Part shown: positions 1 to 7,056 of the stretch, piece by piece
Numbering within the stretch: position 1 is the first letter of the stretch
Layout: each line of letters starts with the position of its first letter
NCBI GenBank assembly: GCA_947057405.1
Contig: CAMSEJ010000007.1
Coordinates: 1 to 17,028, forward strand
Length of the DNA: 17,028 bases
DNA from: an uncultured Roseburia sp.
GTDB taxonomy: Bacteria; Bacillota; Clostridia; Lachnospirales; Lachnospiraceae
Direction of reading: 5' to 3'
Translations under genes and position numbers: made by a program
Notes under the pieces: generated by a model
Database searches by the model: none
Seen by the model: the letters and a program-made list of their open reading frames with translations, nothing else
What the model was told of the DNA's origin: nothing

Positions 1-222
1 AACGCGGTGCCCGGTCGCCGGAATGATTTCCTGCGGCGTAATGACCGCACCGCAGCGTGCGCAGCTTGAACCTGCCGTCTTGCCGCTCTTTGTACAGGTC
101 GGAGGAACGGCTTCCCCCGGCGTCTCGTCATGTCCCAGCGCCGGGATATAGTCGGTAATGCTGGTCTGTTCACAATAGCGGCATTTGTACGCCGTATAGC
201 CCTGCTGCGTACAGGTCGGCTC
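1..222 (-). repeat. Cys-rich CxxC/PATGH module, copy 2, cut by the window edge
   Basis: EPTCTQQGY, KCRYCEQTS, ALGHDET, CTKSGKTAG, CARCGAV and IPATGH reproduce the module at 940-1161 in frame. Short DNA blocks are identical at a constant offset of 939 bases: 4-24 with 943-963, 121-138 with 1060-1077, and 205-222 with 1144-1161. More copies may follow beyond the edge. Confidence 0.75.
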
Positions 223-3200
223 TGTCACCTCCGGCTCGGACTGCCAGGTATGCCCCTCCTGCACGGTTACCGTAACGGATACTCGGTTGCCGCATGTATC
301 CGTTACAGCCACCGTATGCTGCTGTCCGTCCCCGGCAATCGTATATTTGCCGCCGGCCGGTGTCAGCGCCGTTCCGTTATCCGTAACGGATACCGCGGAA
401 AAATCGGTTACCGTAAATTCCGCTTTTCCGCAGTATCCGGCGCCGTCCGCTATCCCGGAAAGCACAGGCGCCGTCCCGTCCACCAGAATGCCGTCCGTGG
501 ACGCATAGGACAGGTTGCCCGATCGGTCGGCTGCCTTTACATATACGATAAATCTGCCGTCCGGATTTAACTGCAGCGCCGTCTGATATTCCTTCCAGGA
601 AACATTGCGCAGCTGCGTTTCCGTCAATGCCCGGTCCGAAAGATAATAATACACGTTAGCCAGACGGTTTACCGTACTGCCGTCCGGCAGCGGTTCCTCA
701 TCCCTCGCCGTAACGGTCACGGTCTGCGCCGCCTGATAACACAGGTCAAACGACGGTGAACCGACTAACTGCATCCAGCTTTTGTTCCCCAATGCAACCG
801 TAACCTCCGGGCTTTTCTGATCCGTCAGCCTGCTCCCGGAATCGCTGCGCGTATCCTTTTGGCCGCAGCCGTTGCCGCAGTCCGCCGTCTCGGTACCGTC
901 CGCTTCGTAGGTCGCGTCCCGGTTGGAGACGTAATCCGTAAAGCGGTGCCCGGTCGCCGGAATCGTTTCCTGCTCGGTCATCACAAGGCCGCAGCGCGCA
1001 CAGCGCATCCCTTCTGTCCTGCCGGCCTGCGTACAGGTTGTGGGAACGGCCGGAACCCGCGTCTCGTCATGTCCCAGTGCCGGAACATGATCGATCACAT
1101 AAGAACTTTCACAATACAGGCACTGATATGTCGTATACCCCGGCTGCGTACAGGTCGGCTCCGTTATCTGCTGGCTGTACTGATGCGTATGCTGCTCCCA
1201 GGTAAGCGTGCCGCCGAACTGCTTTCCGACATACCCGCTCCAGGAAGGGTCGGTAACGGGATAAAAAACCGAAGCCCGGACGCCGGCAAACGCATCCTCC
1301 GCAATGGATGACGGCGCCCTTCCGAGGAACGTAACCTCCCCTAATCCGCTGCAGCCGCTAAACGCCTTGCCGCCCACCGTCTCAAGGTCCTTTGGCAGTA
1401 CAATGCTTACCAGGCGGGTGCAGCCGCTAAACGTACCGTAATGCAGCCTTCCGCCCCGGATATCTACGTATTTCAGCGTATCCGGAATATAATACGTGGC
1501 GCTGTTGGCGGAATAATACTGTTTGGCCGCCGTACTGCCGTCAAATTTTGTGCCTCCGAATACAAATCCGAACAGCGTCCGCGCATTTGCCTGTGTCTGA
1601 TTTTTGCCGAATCCCGCAAACGGCAGGGAAATGCGCTCTAAACCGCTGCAGCCGCTCAGTGCCGCAACGTTGATTTCCGTAACGGAATCCGGAATCGTAA
1701 GATTGGCAAGACCGGTGCAGTCCTGGAATGCATAAGTCCCGATTACCGTCACGCCCTCCGGAATCGTAAGGCTCTTTAAAGACGTACACCCGCTGAACGT
1801 ATAAGACTCAATTCTGGTAACGCCCGCCGGAACCGTAAACCCTGCCAGCTTAGAACAGCCCCGGAATGCGTAGGTCCCGATGCTTTCCGTTTCATCCGGC
1901 AGCGTAATTTGGGCAAGCTTTGCACATTCCATAAACGCATAGCCGCCGATTGTCCGCATGCTTTTTGGAATTGCAATCTCTGTTAAACCTCCGCAGCCCC
2001 GGAACGCATAATTGCCGATTTCCGTGATCCCCTCCGACAGTGTAATTTTCTCCAGACGGCTGCAGTTATTAAACGACCCGTACAATATCCTGCCGCCGGT
2101 AACCGTAACCTCTTTCAGTGCATTCGGTATGTAATAGGTCGCTGCGCTGTTGGAAAAATACTGTTTTGTCGCGGATGCATCCGAAAATGCCGCCGTTCCG
2201 AATACATATCCGAACAGTGTCTGCGCACTTGCCGACGGCAAATCCGCCTTTAATCCCAAAAACGGCAGCGTCATACGCTCTAAGCCGCTGCAGCCGCTGA
2301 ATGCCGCCGCCTGAATGGTCGTAACCGTTTCCGGAACGGCAATCTCCTTTAAGCTGCTGCAGCCCATAAATGCGTTTGCCCCGATTTCAAGCAGGCCGTC
2401 GTGCAGCAGAATGCTGCCCAGCTTTGAACACCCGTGAAACGCATACGCCCCGATGCGCGTCACCGCTTCCGAAAGTCCGACATTTACCAGCCCCGTACAG
2501 CCGTAAAACGCCTTTGCGCCCACTGACGTCACACTGTCCGGAACGGAAAGCTCCGTCAGTCCGGTGCAGTCATAAAACGCACATTCCCCAAGCTCTGTCA
2601 GCGCTCCGTTCTCCGGCAGCACGATTTCTTTGATGTTTTTACAGCCGTAAAACGTCCCGTAAAACAGCTTGCCGCCCGTAAGTTCAACCCGCGACAGCTT
2701 ATCCGGGATGTAATACGTCGTAACCGTCCCGGCCGAAGAATACTGCTTTGTAGCCGTCGCCCCCGAATAAGCCGTCGTGCCGAAAATATATCCGAACAGC
2801 GTACCGTTTGAAGCCGACGTCGAAGCCGAAGATCCCCCCGCAAACGGCAGCCGGATGCGCAAAAGTCCGCTGCAGCCGCTAAACGCGCCGTTTCCGACCG
2901 ACGTCACCCCGTCCGGCACCGTAATTTCCGTAAATCCGGTACAGCCCGTAAACGCCCCGGCGCCGATTTCCGTCAGCCCGTCCGGCAGTACAATCGACGA
3001 AAGGGCAATACATCCCGAAAACGCGTCCTGTCCCACCGAAGTAACCGTTGCGGGCAGCGTCACCTTCTCTAAGAGTATACAGCCTTTAAACGCCCCCTTT
3101 CCGATCGTCTCCACGCCGCCGGAAAACACCACGCTCTTTAGCGCCTTACACCCTTCAAACAAACTCTCTGCAACTGCCGTGATCCTGCCCGGAACCGCCG

Positions 3201-5412
3201 CCTGCGCCAGTTTGGTACAGCCTTTAAACGCCCCGGTCCCGATCTCTGTCATCGTTTCCGGCAGCTCTATGCGCAAAACCCCCGTACAGCCGGCAAACGC
3301 CTCTTTCCCGACCGACACAATCCGCTCCGGCAGCTCCACCGCCGTAAGCTTGGTACAACCGGAAAACGCTTCGTTTTCAATCTTTGTAATCTGCTCCGGA
3401 AACGTAAGCTCCAAAAGCCCTTCGCAGCCCTTAAACGCACCCGCGCCGATACTGACAAGCCCGTTCGGAAGGGTAATGTCGGAAAGCAGCGCACAGCCCG
3501 AAAACGCATTGACGCCGACAGACGTCACGCTGTCCGGAATGACAATCTTCTCCATTTTCGCACAGCCGCGGAATGTATTCGGCGGAAGCTCGGTCAGCGT
3601 CTGCGGCAGATTCACCTCTAAAAGCTCCTCGCAGTCTCCGAATATCCCGCTGCCCATCCGGGTTACTCCCTCAAGAAGCGTAACCTTTGTAAGCTTCGCA
3701 CAGTGGTCAAACGCACCGTCAAACAGCACGCCCCCTGTAACCTTCACTTCCGTAAGCGCATCCGGCAGGATATACCCGCAATACCCCTTATCGGAAAAAT
3801 GCTGCGACGCCGCGGTCCCGCCTTCATATGCCGCAGTCCCGAACACAAAACCGAACAGCGTTTCTGCCGAAGCCTTCTCCTCTTCCCTGCTTTTCCCCAC
3901 AAACGGCAGCGTCATACGCACAAGGCCGCTGCAGCCGCTAAACGCGCCGATCCCGAAGCTTTCCACCGACTCCGGAACCACTATCTCCTTTAACCTGGTA
4001 CAATTTTGAAAAGCCAGTGTCCCGATTGTCTGCGTGTTCGCCGAAAACGTCACCTGCGTCAGCCCGCTGCACCCGGCAAACACGCCGGCGCCGATTTCCG
4101 TCACCGAATCCGGCAGCACCGCCTGCTTCATTTTCGTACATCCCGAAAACAGATACTCCGGCAGCTCCTCCACGCCCTCCGGAAATACCGCTTCCGGCAA
4201 AGACGTACAGCCCTCAAACAGATATGCCCCTATTGATTCCACGCCCGACCCAAGCGAAACGGATGCCAGTGCCGTACACCCCGAAAACAGATGGGTACCC
4301 ATCTGCTTCACCGAGGCCCCGACCGAAACCGCCTCCAGCTTCGTACATCCGGCAAACACTTTATTTCCCAGCTCAAACGTTCCCCGGTCCAGGCTCACGC
4401 GTTTTAACGAAACACACTCCGAAAACGCGGCATCCCCAACCGACACCCTGCCGCTGCCGGTAAAATCCGCCGCCGTAAGCCCCGACTGAAAAAACGCACG
4501 GCTCTCAATTTCCGCAACCGACGTGCTAAACGCAAAGCCCGTAAGCCCCGTACATCCTTCAAATGCCGACGTACCGATCCGCCGGATTCCGTGCGGCAGA
4601 GCGGCCGTGCGGATTGCCGTACATCCGCGAAACGCAAAATTCCCGATTTCCGTCACGCCGTCCGCAATCACAAGCTCCGTAATGTCCGCCGCATTCGCAT
4701 ACCATGGCGCGGCGCCCGACGCATAATCCGTCATCACACCGCTCCCGTAAATCCGGAGCTTTCTTCCGCCGAGCAGCTCCCATTTCAGGTTTTCCCCGCA
4801 GCTTCCCCGCAAAAACGCAATATTGGAATCGTCAATTCCGGAATTGTCAAACGCGCCCTTTCCGATGCTCGTCACACTTTCCGGAACCGTAATGCTTCCC
4901 AGATTTTTACACCCGGAAAATGCCAGAGGCCCGATGCTCACAAGCCCGTCCGGCAATGTTACCCGCGAGAGGCTGCTGCACCCGGCAAACGCCGACGCGC
5001 CGATCCCCGTCACCTTCGACGGCACCAAAACCTCCGTCAGGCTGCTGCACCCGTAAAACGCCGACGCACCGATCCCCTTCGTATTCACCGGAAGCGAAAT
5101 CTGGTTCAGCCGGATACAGTAATTAAACGCATAAGCCCCGATACTCGTCACATCCCCGTCAAACACGACCGACGAAATCAGGGTACGGTACTTAAACCAC
5201 GGCACGCTGCCCGCATCCGAAAAATTCGTCATATCCCCTTCCCCGGTAATCGTCAGCACCCCGTTGCTGCTCAGTACATATGTCAGGTTCGTCCCGCAGC
5301 CTCCGATATCCAGATAATCCGCAGCCTGCACCCTGCCGCCGCGGGGCAGCCACAACAGCATCCCCAAAACAAACAGCCCAAACAGCACCCGAAACTTCAA
5401 CCTTTTACTCAT
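1..5412 (-). CDS. Giant secreted BspA-like leucine-rich-repeat surface protein (C-terminus off the window)
   Basis: The minus-strand frame starting at 5412 has no stop codon through 1804 codons to the window edge, so the gene is partial. Two ATGs are in frame (5418 and 5412). AGGAGG lies 1 base from the first but 7 from the second, so 5412 is chosen. Residues 1-30 form a signal peptide (basic MSKRLKFR, hydrophobic core, cleavage after VQA). Residues 39-95 and 205-250 are two cap modules containing CGxNL and MTxxxxxxxxPW. From about 95 to 1375 run BspA-type (LRR_5) repeats of about 23 residues with the pattern VTxIGxxAFxxCxxLxxIxLP, roughly forty by estimate, broken by four ~70-residue islands. 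After 1418 come Cys-rich CTxxGYTxYxCxYC modules around an Ig-like segment. BspA-family proteins are secreted or surface-attached and several bind host or bacterial ligands; the ligand here is unknown. No anchor can be seen because the C-terminus is missing. Confidence 0.93.
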   Translation of the reverse strand, partial: MSKRLKFRVLFGLFVLGMLLWLPRGGRVQAADYLDIGGCGTNLTYVLSSNGVLTITGEGDMTNFSDAGSVPWFKYRTLISSVVFDGDVTSIGAYAFNYCIRLNQISLPVNTKGIGASAFYGCSSLTEVLVPSKVTGIGASAFAGCSSLSRVTLPDGLVSIGPLAFSGCKNLGSITVPESVTSIGKGAFDNSGIDDSNIAFLRGSCGENLKWELLGGRKLRIYGSGVMTDYASGAAPWYANAADITELVIADGVTEIGNFAFRGCTAIRTAALPHGIRRIGTSAFEGCTGLTGFAFSTSVAEIESRAFFQSGLTAADFTGSGRVSVGDAAFSECVSLKRVSLDRGTFELGNKVFAGCTKLEAVSVGASVKQMGTHLFSGCTALASVSLGSGVESIGAYLFEGCTSLPEAVFPEGVEELPEYLFSGCTKMKQAVLPDSVTEIGAGVFAGCSGLTQVTFSANTQTIGTLAFQNCTRLKEIVVPESVESFGIGAFSGCSGLVRMTLPFVGKSREEEKASAETLFGFVFGTAAYEGGTAASQHFSDKGYCGYILPDALTEVKVTGGVLFDGAFDHCAKLTKVTLLEGVTRMGSGIFGDCEELLEVNLPQTLTELPPNTFRGCAKMEKIVIPDSVTSVGVNAFSGCALLSDITLPNGLVSIGAGAFKGCEGLLELTFPEQITKIENEAFSGCTKLTAVELPERIVSVGKEAFAGCTGVLRIELPETMTEIGTGAFKGCTKLAQAAVPGRITAVAESLFEGCKALKSVVFSGGVETIGKGAFKGCILLEKVTLPATVTSVGQDAFSGCIALSSIVLPDGLTEIGAGAFTGCTGFTEITVPDGVTSVGNGAFSGCSGLLRIRLPFAGGSSASTSASNGTLFGYIFGTTAYSGATATKQYSSAGTVTTYYIPDKLSRVELTGGKLFYGTFYGCKNIKEIVLPENGALTELGECAFYDCTGLTELSVPDSVTSVGAKAFYGCTGLVNVGLSEAVTRIGAYAFHGCSKLGSILLHDGLLEIGANAFMGCSSLKEIAVPETVTTIQAAAFSGCSGLERMTLPFLGLKADLPSASAQTLFGYVFGTAAFSDASATKQYFSNSAATYYIPNALKEVTVTGGRILYGSFNNCSRLEKITLSEGITEIGNYAFRGCGGLTEIAIPKSMRTIGGYAFMECAKLAQITLPDETESIGTYAFRGCSKLAGFTVPAGVTRIESYTFSGCTSLKSLTIPEGVTVIGTYAFQDCTGLANLTIPDSVTEINVAALSGCSGLERISLPFAGFGKNQTQANARTLFGFVFGGTKFDGSTAAKQYYSANSATYYIPDTLKYVDIRGGRLHYGTFSGCTRLVSIVLPKDLETVGGKAFSGCSGLGEVTFLGRAPSSIAEDAFAGVRASVFYPVTDPSWSGYVGKQFGGTLTWEQHTHQYSQQITEPTCTQPGYTTYQCLYCESSYVIDHVPALGHDETRVPAVPTTCTQAGRTEGMRCARCGLVMTEQETIPATGHRFTDYVSNRDATYEADGTETADCGNGCGQKDTRSDSGSRLTDQKSPEVTVALGNKSWMQLVGSPSFDLCYQAAQTVTVTARDEEPLPDGSTVNRLANVYYYLSDRALTETQLRNVSWKEYQTALQLNPDGRFIVYVKAADRSGNLSYASTDGILVDGTAPVLSGIADGAGYCGKAEFTVTDFSAVSVTDNGTALTPAGGKYTIAGDGQQHTVAVTDTCGNRVSVTVTVQEGHTWQSEPEVTEPTCTQQGYTAYKCRYCEQTSITDYIPALGHDETPGEAVPPTCTKSGKTAGSSCARCGAVITPQEIIPATGHRV
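940..1161 (-). repeat. Cys-rich CxxC/PATGH module, copy 1, of the LRR protein
   Basis: Residues about 1418-1491. It contains EPTCTQPGY, QCLYCESS, ALGHDET, then CTQAGRTEG, CARCGLV and IPATGH. Paired Cys-x2-Cys groups suggest a small zinc-ribbon-like or disulphide fold. The module recurs 939 bases away at 1-222 in the same frame. Confidence 0.75.
1420..1626 (-). repeat. Island repeat D within the LRR protein
   Basis: Fourth island, starting at residue 1263, 207 bases. Landmarks: LPFAGFGKN, TLFGFVFGGTKFDG, AKQYYS, TYYIPDTLKYVDIRGG and LHYGTFSGC. It is followed by only two or three further LRR units before the Cys-rich C-terminal region. Confidence 0.75.
2062..2268 (-). repeat. Island repeat C within the LRR protein
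   Basis: Third island, starting at residue 1049, 207 bases. Landmarks: LPFLGLKADLPS, TLFGYVFGTAAFSD, TKQYFS, TYYIPNALKEVTVTGG and LYGSFNNC. Confidence 0.75.
2641..2850 (-). repeat. Island repeat B within the LRR protein
   Basis: Second island, starting at residue 855 and exactly as long as island A (210 bases). Landmarks: LPFAGG with a Ser-rich loop, TLFGYIFGTTAYSG, TKQY, TTYYIPDKLSRVELTGG and LFYGTFYGC. Confidence 0.75.
3700..3909 (-). repeat. Island repeat A within the LRR protein
   Basis: First of four ~70-residue islands, starting at residue 502. Landmarks in order: LPFVG, a variable Glu/Ser/Lys loop, TLFGFVFGTAAY, a Gly/Ala loop, YILPDALTEVKVTGG and FDGAFDHC. It is the most divergent copy: SQH replaces KQY and YILP replaces YYIP. 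It interrupts the regular 23-residue LRR period. Confidence 0.75.
4650..4800 (-). repeat. N-terminal-type cap module, copy 2, inside the LRR array
   Basis: Residues about 205-250: CGENLKWEL, KLRIYGSGVMTDYAS, APWYANAADI, then VTEIGNFAF. It follows the first short group of LRRs and repeats the layout of the first cap. This suggests the protein was assembled from two solenoid units that each began with a cap. Confidence 0.65.
5128..5298 (-). repeat. N-terminal cap module, copy 1, of the LRR protein
   Basis: Residues about 39-95 of the surface protein: CGTNLTYVL, then GVLTITGEGDMTNF, then VPWFKYR, leading into VTSIGAYAF, the first leucine-rich repeat. The same layout recurs at about 4650-4800. 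From memory, this type of module commonly opens clostridial BspA-like proteins and probably caps the hydrophobic end of the solenoid. Confidence 0.7.
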
Positions 5413-5433
5413 GTCCATTCCTCCTGTATCGAA

Positions 5434-5458
5434 TTTGTCCCCCTCTCCCCGGGACAAA
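5434..5458 (-). promoter_or_regulatory. Hairpin in the leader of the LRR-protein gene
   Basis: The arms TTTGTCCC (5434-5441) and GGGACAAA (5451-5458) pair perfectly over 8 bp around a 9-base loop. On the minus-strand mRNA the hairpin ends 9 bases before the AGGAGG site. The T-run lies on the 5' side of the hairpin in the minus-strand transcript, so it is not an intrinsic terminator of either strand. It may affect mRNA stability or ribosome access. No convincing promoter is visible in the 109 bases upstream of the gene, so read-through from the ligase gene is possible. Confidence 0.45.
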
Positions 5459-5521
5459 AAAACAGCGCCCAACCCCAAAAAGAACATTCATCAATCCTTT
5501 GAGTCCAGACGCTATCCTTAG

Positions 5522-6877
5522 CTAACTTTTATTTATATCGGAGCATTTCCACCCCGCCACCACAAAGTTCACACTTTTTTCACAATTCCCTTCCTGCAGC
5601 ACGACCGTCGCTTCCTCCTGCTTCTGTTTTGCAAGCGCCAGCCCCTTTTTCACAAACCCGCCGCCGAATTCCCTGCGCACCCGGTATGCATACCGCATTT
5701 GCGGATCGGTGAACTTTTCCGTTTCAAACTCCAGAACCTCCGACACCTCGTCTCCGAATCCCCGGTAAAACTCCCGCATCTGCGACAGCACACAGCACGC
5801 CGCATCCACCACCGGGCAAACCGTCCCGTCCGGCATCATGATTTTTACCGTCTTTAAATCATAATGCGCCGCATTCTTAAAGTTCTGCACTGCCTGCACC
5901 TGCGCATATTTCGGAAATTCCTGCCTCTTTTTGCACAGAAGCCACACCAGAAAAAGCTGCGCAAACTGCACGTCCCGGACCTCCACCCCGGAATACGCAA
6001 ACGGGTTCAGATCAAACATCCGCAGTTCAATGTGGTCCACTCCCTTCTCCCGCAGCGCACAAAGGCTGTTCTCCCCGGCAGGCTTTAACCGGATCGGATA
6101 ATAAAGCTCCGCCGGCGTCCTGAGCAGCCCGTCGTCCACAAACTGCTTTATGCTGTCCGCATACCGCCGGATATCCGTATAATCCAGAATCGGCGCAAAA
6201 TAATTCCAGTATCCCAGCTCACTGCACCGGATCGACGAAAGCCCCGTAAACGTATCCTCACCGTACCGCTTTTTTTCCACAAAGGAGCCGTCCAGCAAAG
6301 GGCTTGCCGCCGTCGCCGCTACCAGAATCCATCCGTAGAGCGCCGCCTGCTCCGCCAGTACAACGTAAAGCCGGTTTTTGTACTCCGTAAAATCCCGCCC
6401 GCCGGACAAAGCAAAATCCGCCAAAAGCAGCTCCTCGTCAAAGGAATAGTTCACATGGATGCCCGAAAACGTCATCTTATACCTGCCGTACCGATCCGAC
6501 AGGTATTCCCGGTACCCGGTCTTAGCCGCCTGCGCGCCGTAAAACCGGGCAATCGGGATATCCTCTTCATTGCGGATATACGGCGGACTGGAAAACGGCC
6601 AGAGGTATTCGCGCTTTGCAAGCCCCTTTAAGCCTGCCTGCAGCTTGCGGTAATAAAACCCTAAAAGCTCCACGGCTTCTCTGGCCGAAGCCGCCGCAGG
6701 CGTATTGATCTCCGTCTGGTTTTCAGAGAAATCGCGGACAATATGAGGATCCTTCGGAAACGGATGCCTGGTATGCGCCAGATATCCGTCCCCGCCAATC
6801 CTCAGGCTTTCCTTTTCAATGCCGAAATGCCCCATTAAAAGCCGGGAACGGACATTTTCATTTTCCGTATGCAGCAT
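5522..6877 (-). CDS. gshA: Glutamate-cysteine ligase, stand-alone (GshA-type)
   Basis: The 451-residue product should join L-glutamate and L-cysteine with ATP to give gamma-glutamylcysteine, the first step of glutathione synthesis, in the cytoplasm. Class I landmarks are in order: GIEKESLR (19-26, like GLERETLR of E. coli GshA), DFSENQTEINTP (49-60, nucleotide/glutamate site), SGIHVNYSF (138-146) and HIELRMFDLNPF (282-293). The start at 6877 has AAAGGAG 8 bases upstream. The frame stays open further up to 7012, but that extension runs through the gene's own promoter and lacks a ribosome site. Unlike the fused GshF of some Firmicutes (about 750 residues), there is no ATP-grasp glutathione synthetase domain and no remnant of one downstream. 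A separate gshB elsewhere, or a cell that uses gamma-glutamylcysteine itself, are both possible. The E. coli-type symbol is given by homology. Confidence 0.88.
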   Translation of the reverse strand: MLHTENENVRSRLLMGHFGIEKESLRIGGDGYLAHTRHPFPKDPHIVRDFSENQTEINTPAAASAREAVELLGFYYRKLQAGLKGLAKREYLWPFSSPPYIRNEEDIPIARFYGAQAAKTGYREYLSDRYGRYKMTFSGIHVNYSFDEELLLADFALSGGRDFTEYKNRLYVVLAEQAALYGWILVAATAASPLLDGSFVEKKRYGEDTFTGLSSIRCSELGYWNYFAPILDYTDIRRYADSIKQFVDDGLLRTPAELYYPIRLKPAGENSLCALREKGVDHIELRMFDLNPFAYSGVEVRDVQFAQLFLVWLLCKKRQEFPKYAQVQAVQNFKNAAHYDLKTVKIMMPDGTVCPVVDAACCVLSQMREFYRGFGDEVSEVLEFETEKFTDPQMRYAYRVRREFGGGFVKKGLALAKQKQEEATVVLQEGNCEKSVNFVVAGWKCSDINKS

Positions 6878-6907
6878 ATCATGCACTCCTTTCCGTTTTA
6901 GTTTGTC

Positions 6908-6944
6908 CAAAGAGCGGATTGCTACTCGTTCCCGTCCGCTTTTG
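6908..6944 (-). promoter_or_regulatory. 5'-UTR hairpin of the glutamate-cysteine ligase gene
   Basis: The arms 6908-6918 and 6935-6944 pair as CAAA plus AGCGGA against TCCGCT plus TTTG, ten base pairs with one bulged base (6912) around a 16-base loop. The hairpin would begin within about two bases of the predicted transcription start (~6946), which resembles 5'-terminal stabilising stem-loops. No known riboswitch was recognised. Confidence 0.5.
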
Positions 6945-6952
6945 ATTTTTCC

Positions 6953-6981
6953 ATTATAAGTGATCTCAGAATTTAATTCAA
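6953..6981 (-). promoter_or_regulatory. Sigma-A-type promoter for the glutamate-cysteine ligase gene
   Basis: On the minus strand, a -35 TTGAAT (6976-6981) and a perfect -10 TATAAT (6953-6958) are separated by exactly 17 bases. The predicted start near 6946 gives a 5' UTR of about 69 bases. Confidence 0.8.
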
Positions 6982-7020
6982 TGAATTTTTCGGACGGTGC
7001 ATCCCCGTCCAAAATCCCTC

Positions 7021-7049
7021 TTCACATTTTTCCGCAAGTATGATATATT
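7021..7049 (+). promoter_or_regulatory. Extended -10 promoter for sua5 and probably the downstream run
   Basis: A -35 TTCACA (7021-7026), a 17-base spacer ending in TGA (TG at 7041-7042) and a -10 TATATT (7044-7049) form an extended -10 promoter. Transcription should start at about 7055-7058, on top of the ATG at 7057. This fits the absence of a ribosome binding site before that ATG. Confidence 0.7.
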
Positions 7050-7056
7050 GAATATT

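Noticed and set aside
2777..4009. A 410-codon plus-strand open frame with a regular repeat-like protein
   Set aside because: It is antisense to the giant LRR gene. Its repeats mirror the codons of the LRRs, it has no ribosome site, and the minus-strand frame carries the signal peptide and recognisable domains.
1..5412. Regular short repeats resembling a CRISPR array
   Set aside because: The repeats are imperfect, codon-phased and belong to an open frame of LRR units; there are no identical repeats with unique spacers and no cas genes.
4591..5502. A 303-codon plus-strand open frame rich in Arg, Pro and His
   Set aside because: It is antisense to the 5' end of the LRR gene, has a biased composition typical of shadow frames, and has no recognisable domain.
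5461..5521. Possible terminator after the glutamate-cysteine ligase gene
   Set aside because: The minus strand has a T7 run, but the sequence before it is G-rich and has no self-complementary stem.
6878..7012. N-terminal extension of the glutamate-cysteine ligase by 45 residues
   Set aside because: The extension covers the TATAAT/TTGAAT promoter and the 5'-UTR hairpin, has no ribosome site and no family similarity; the ATG at 6877 has AAAGGAG at good spacing.
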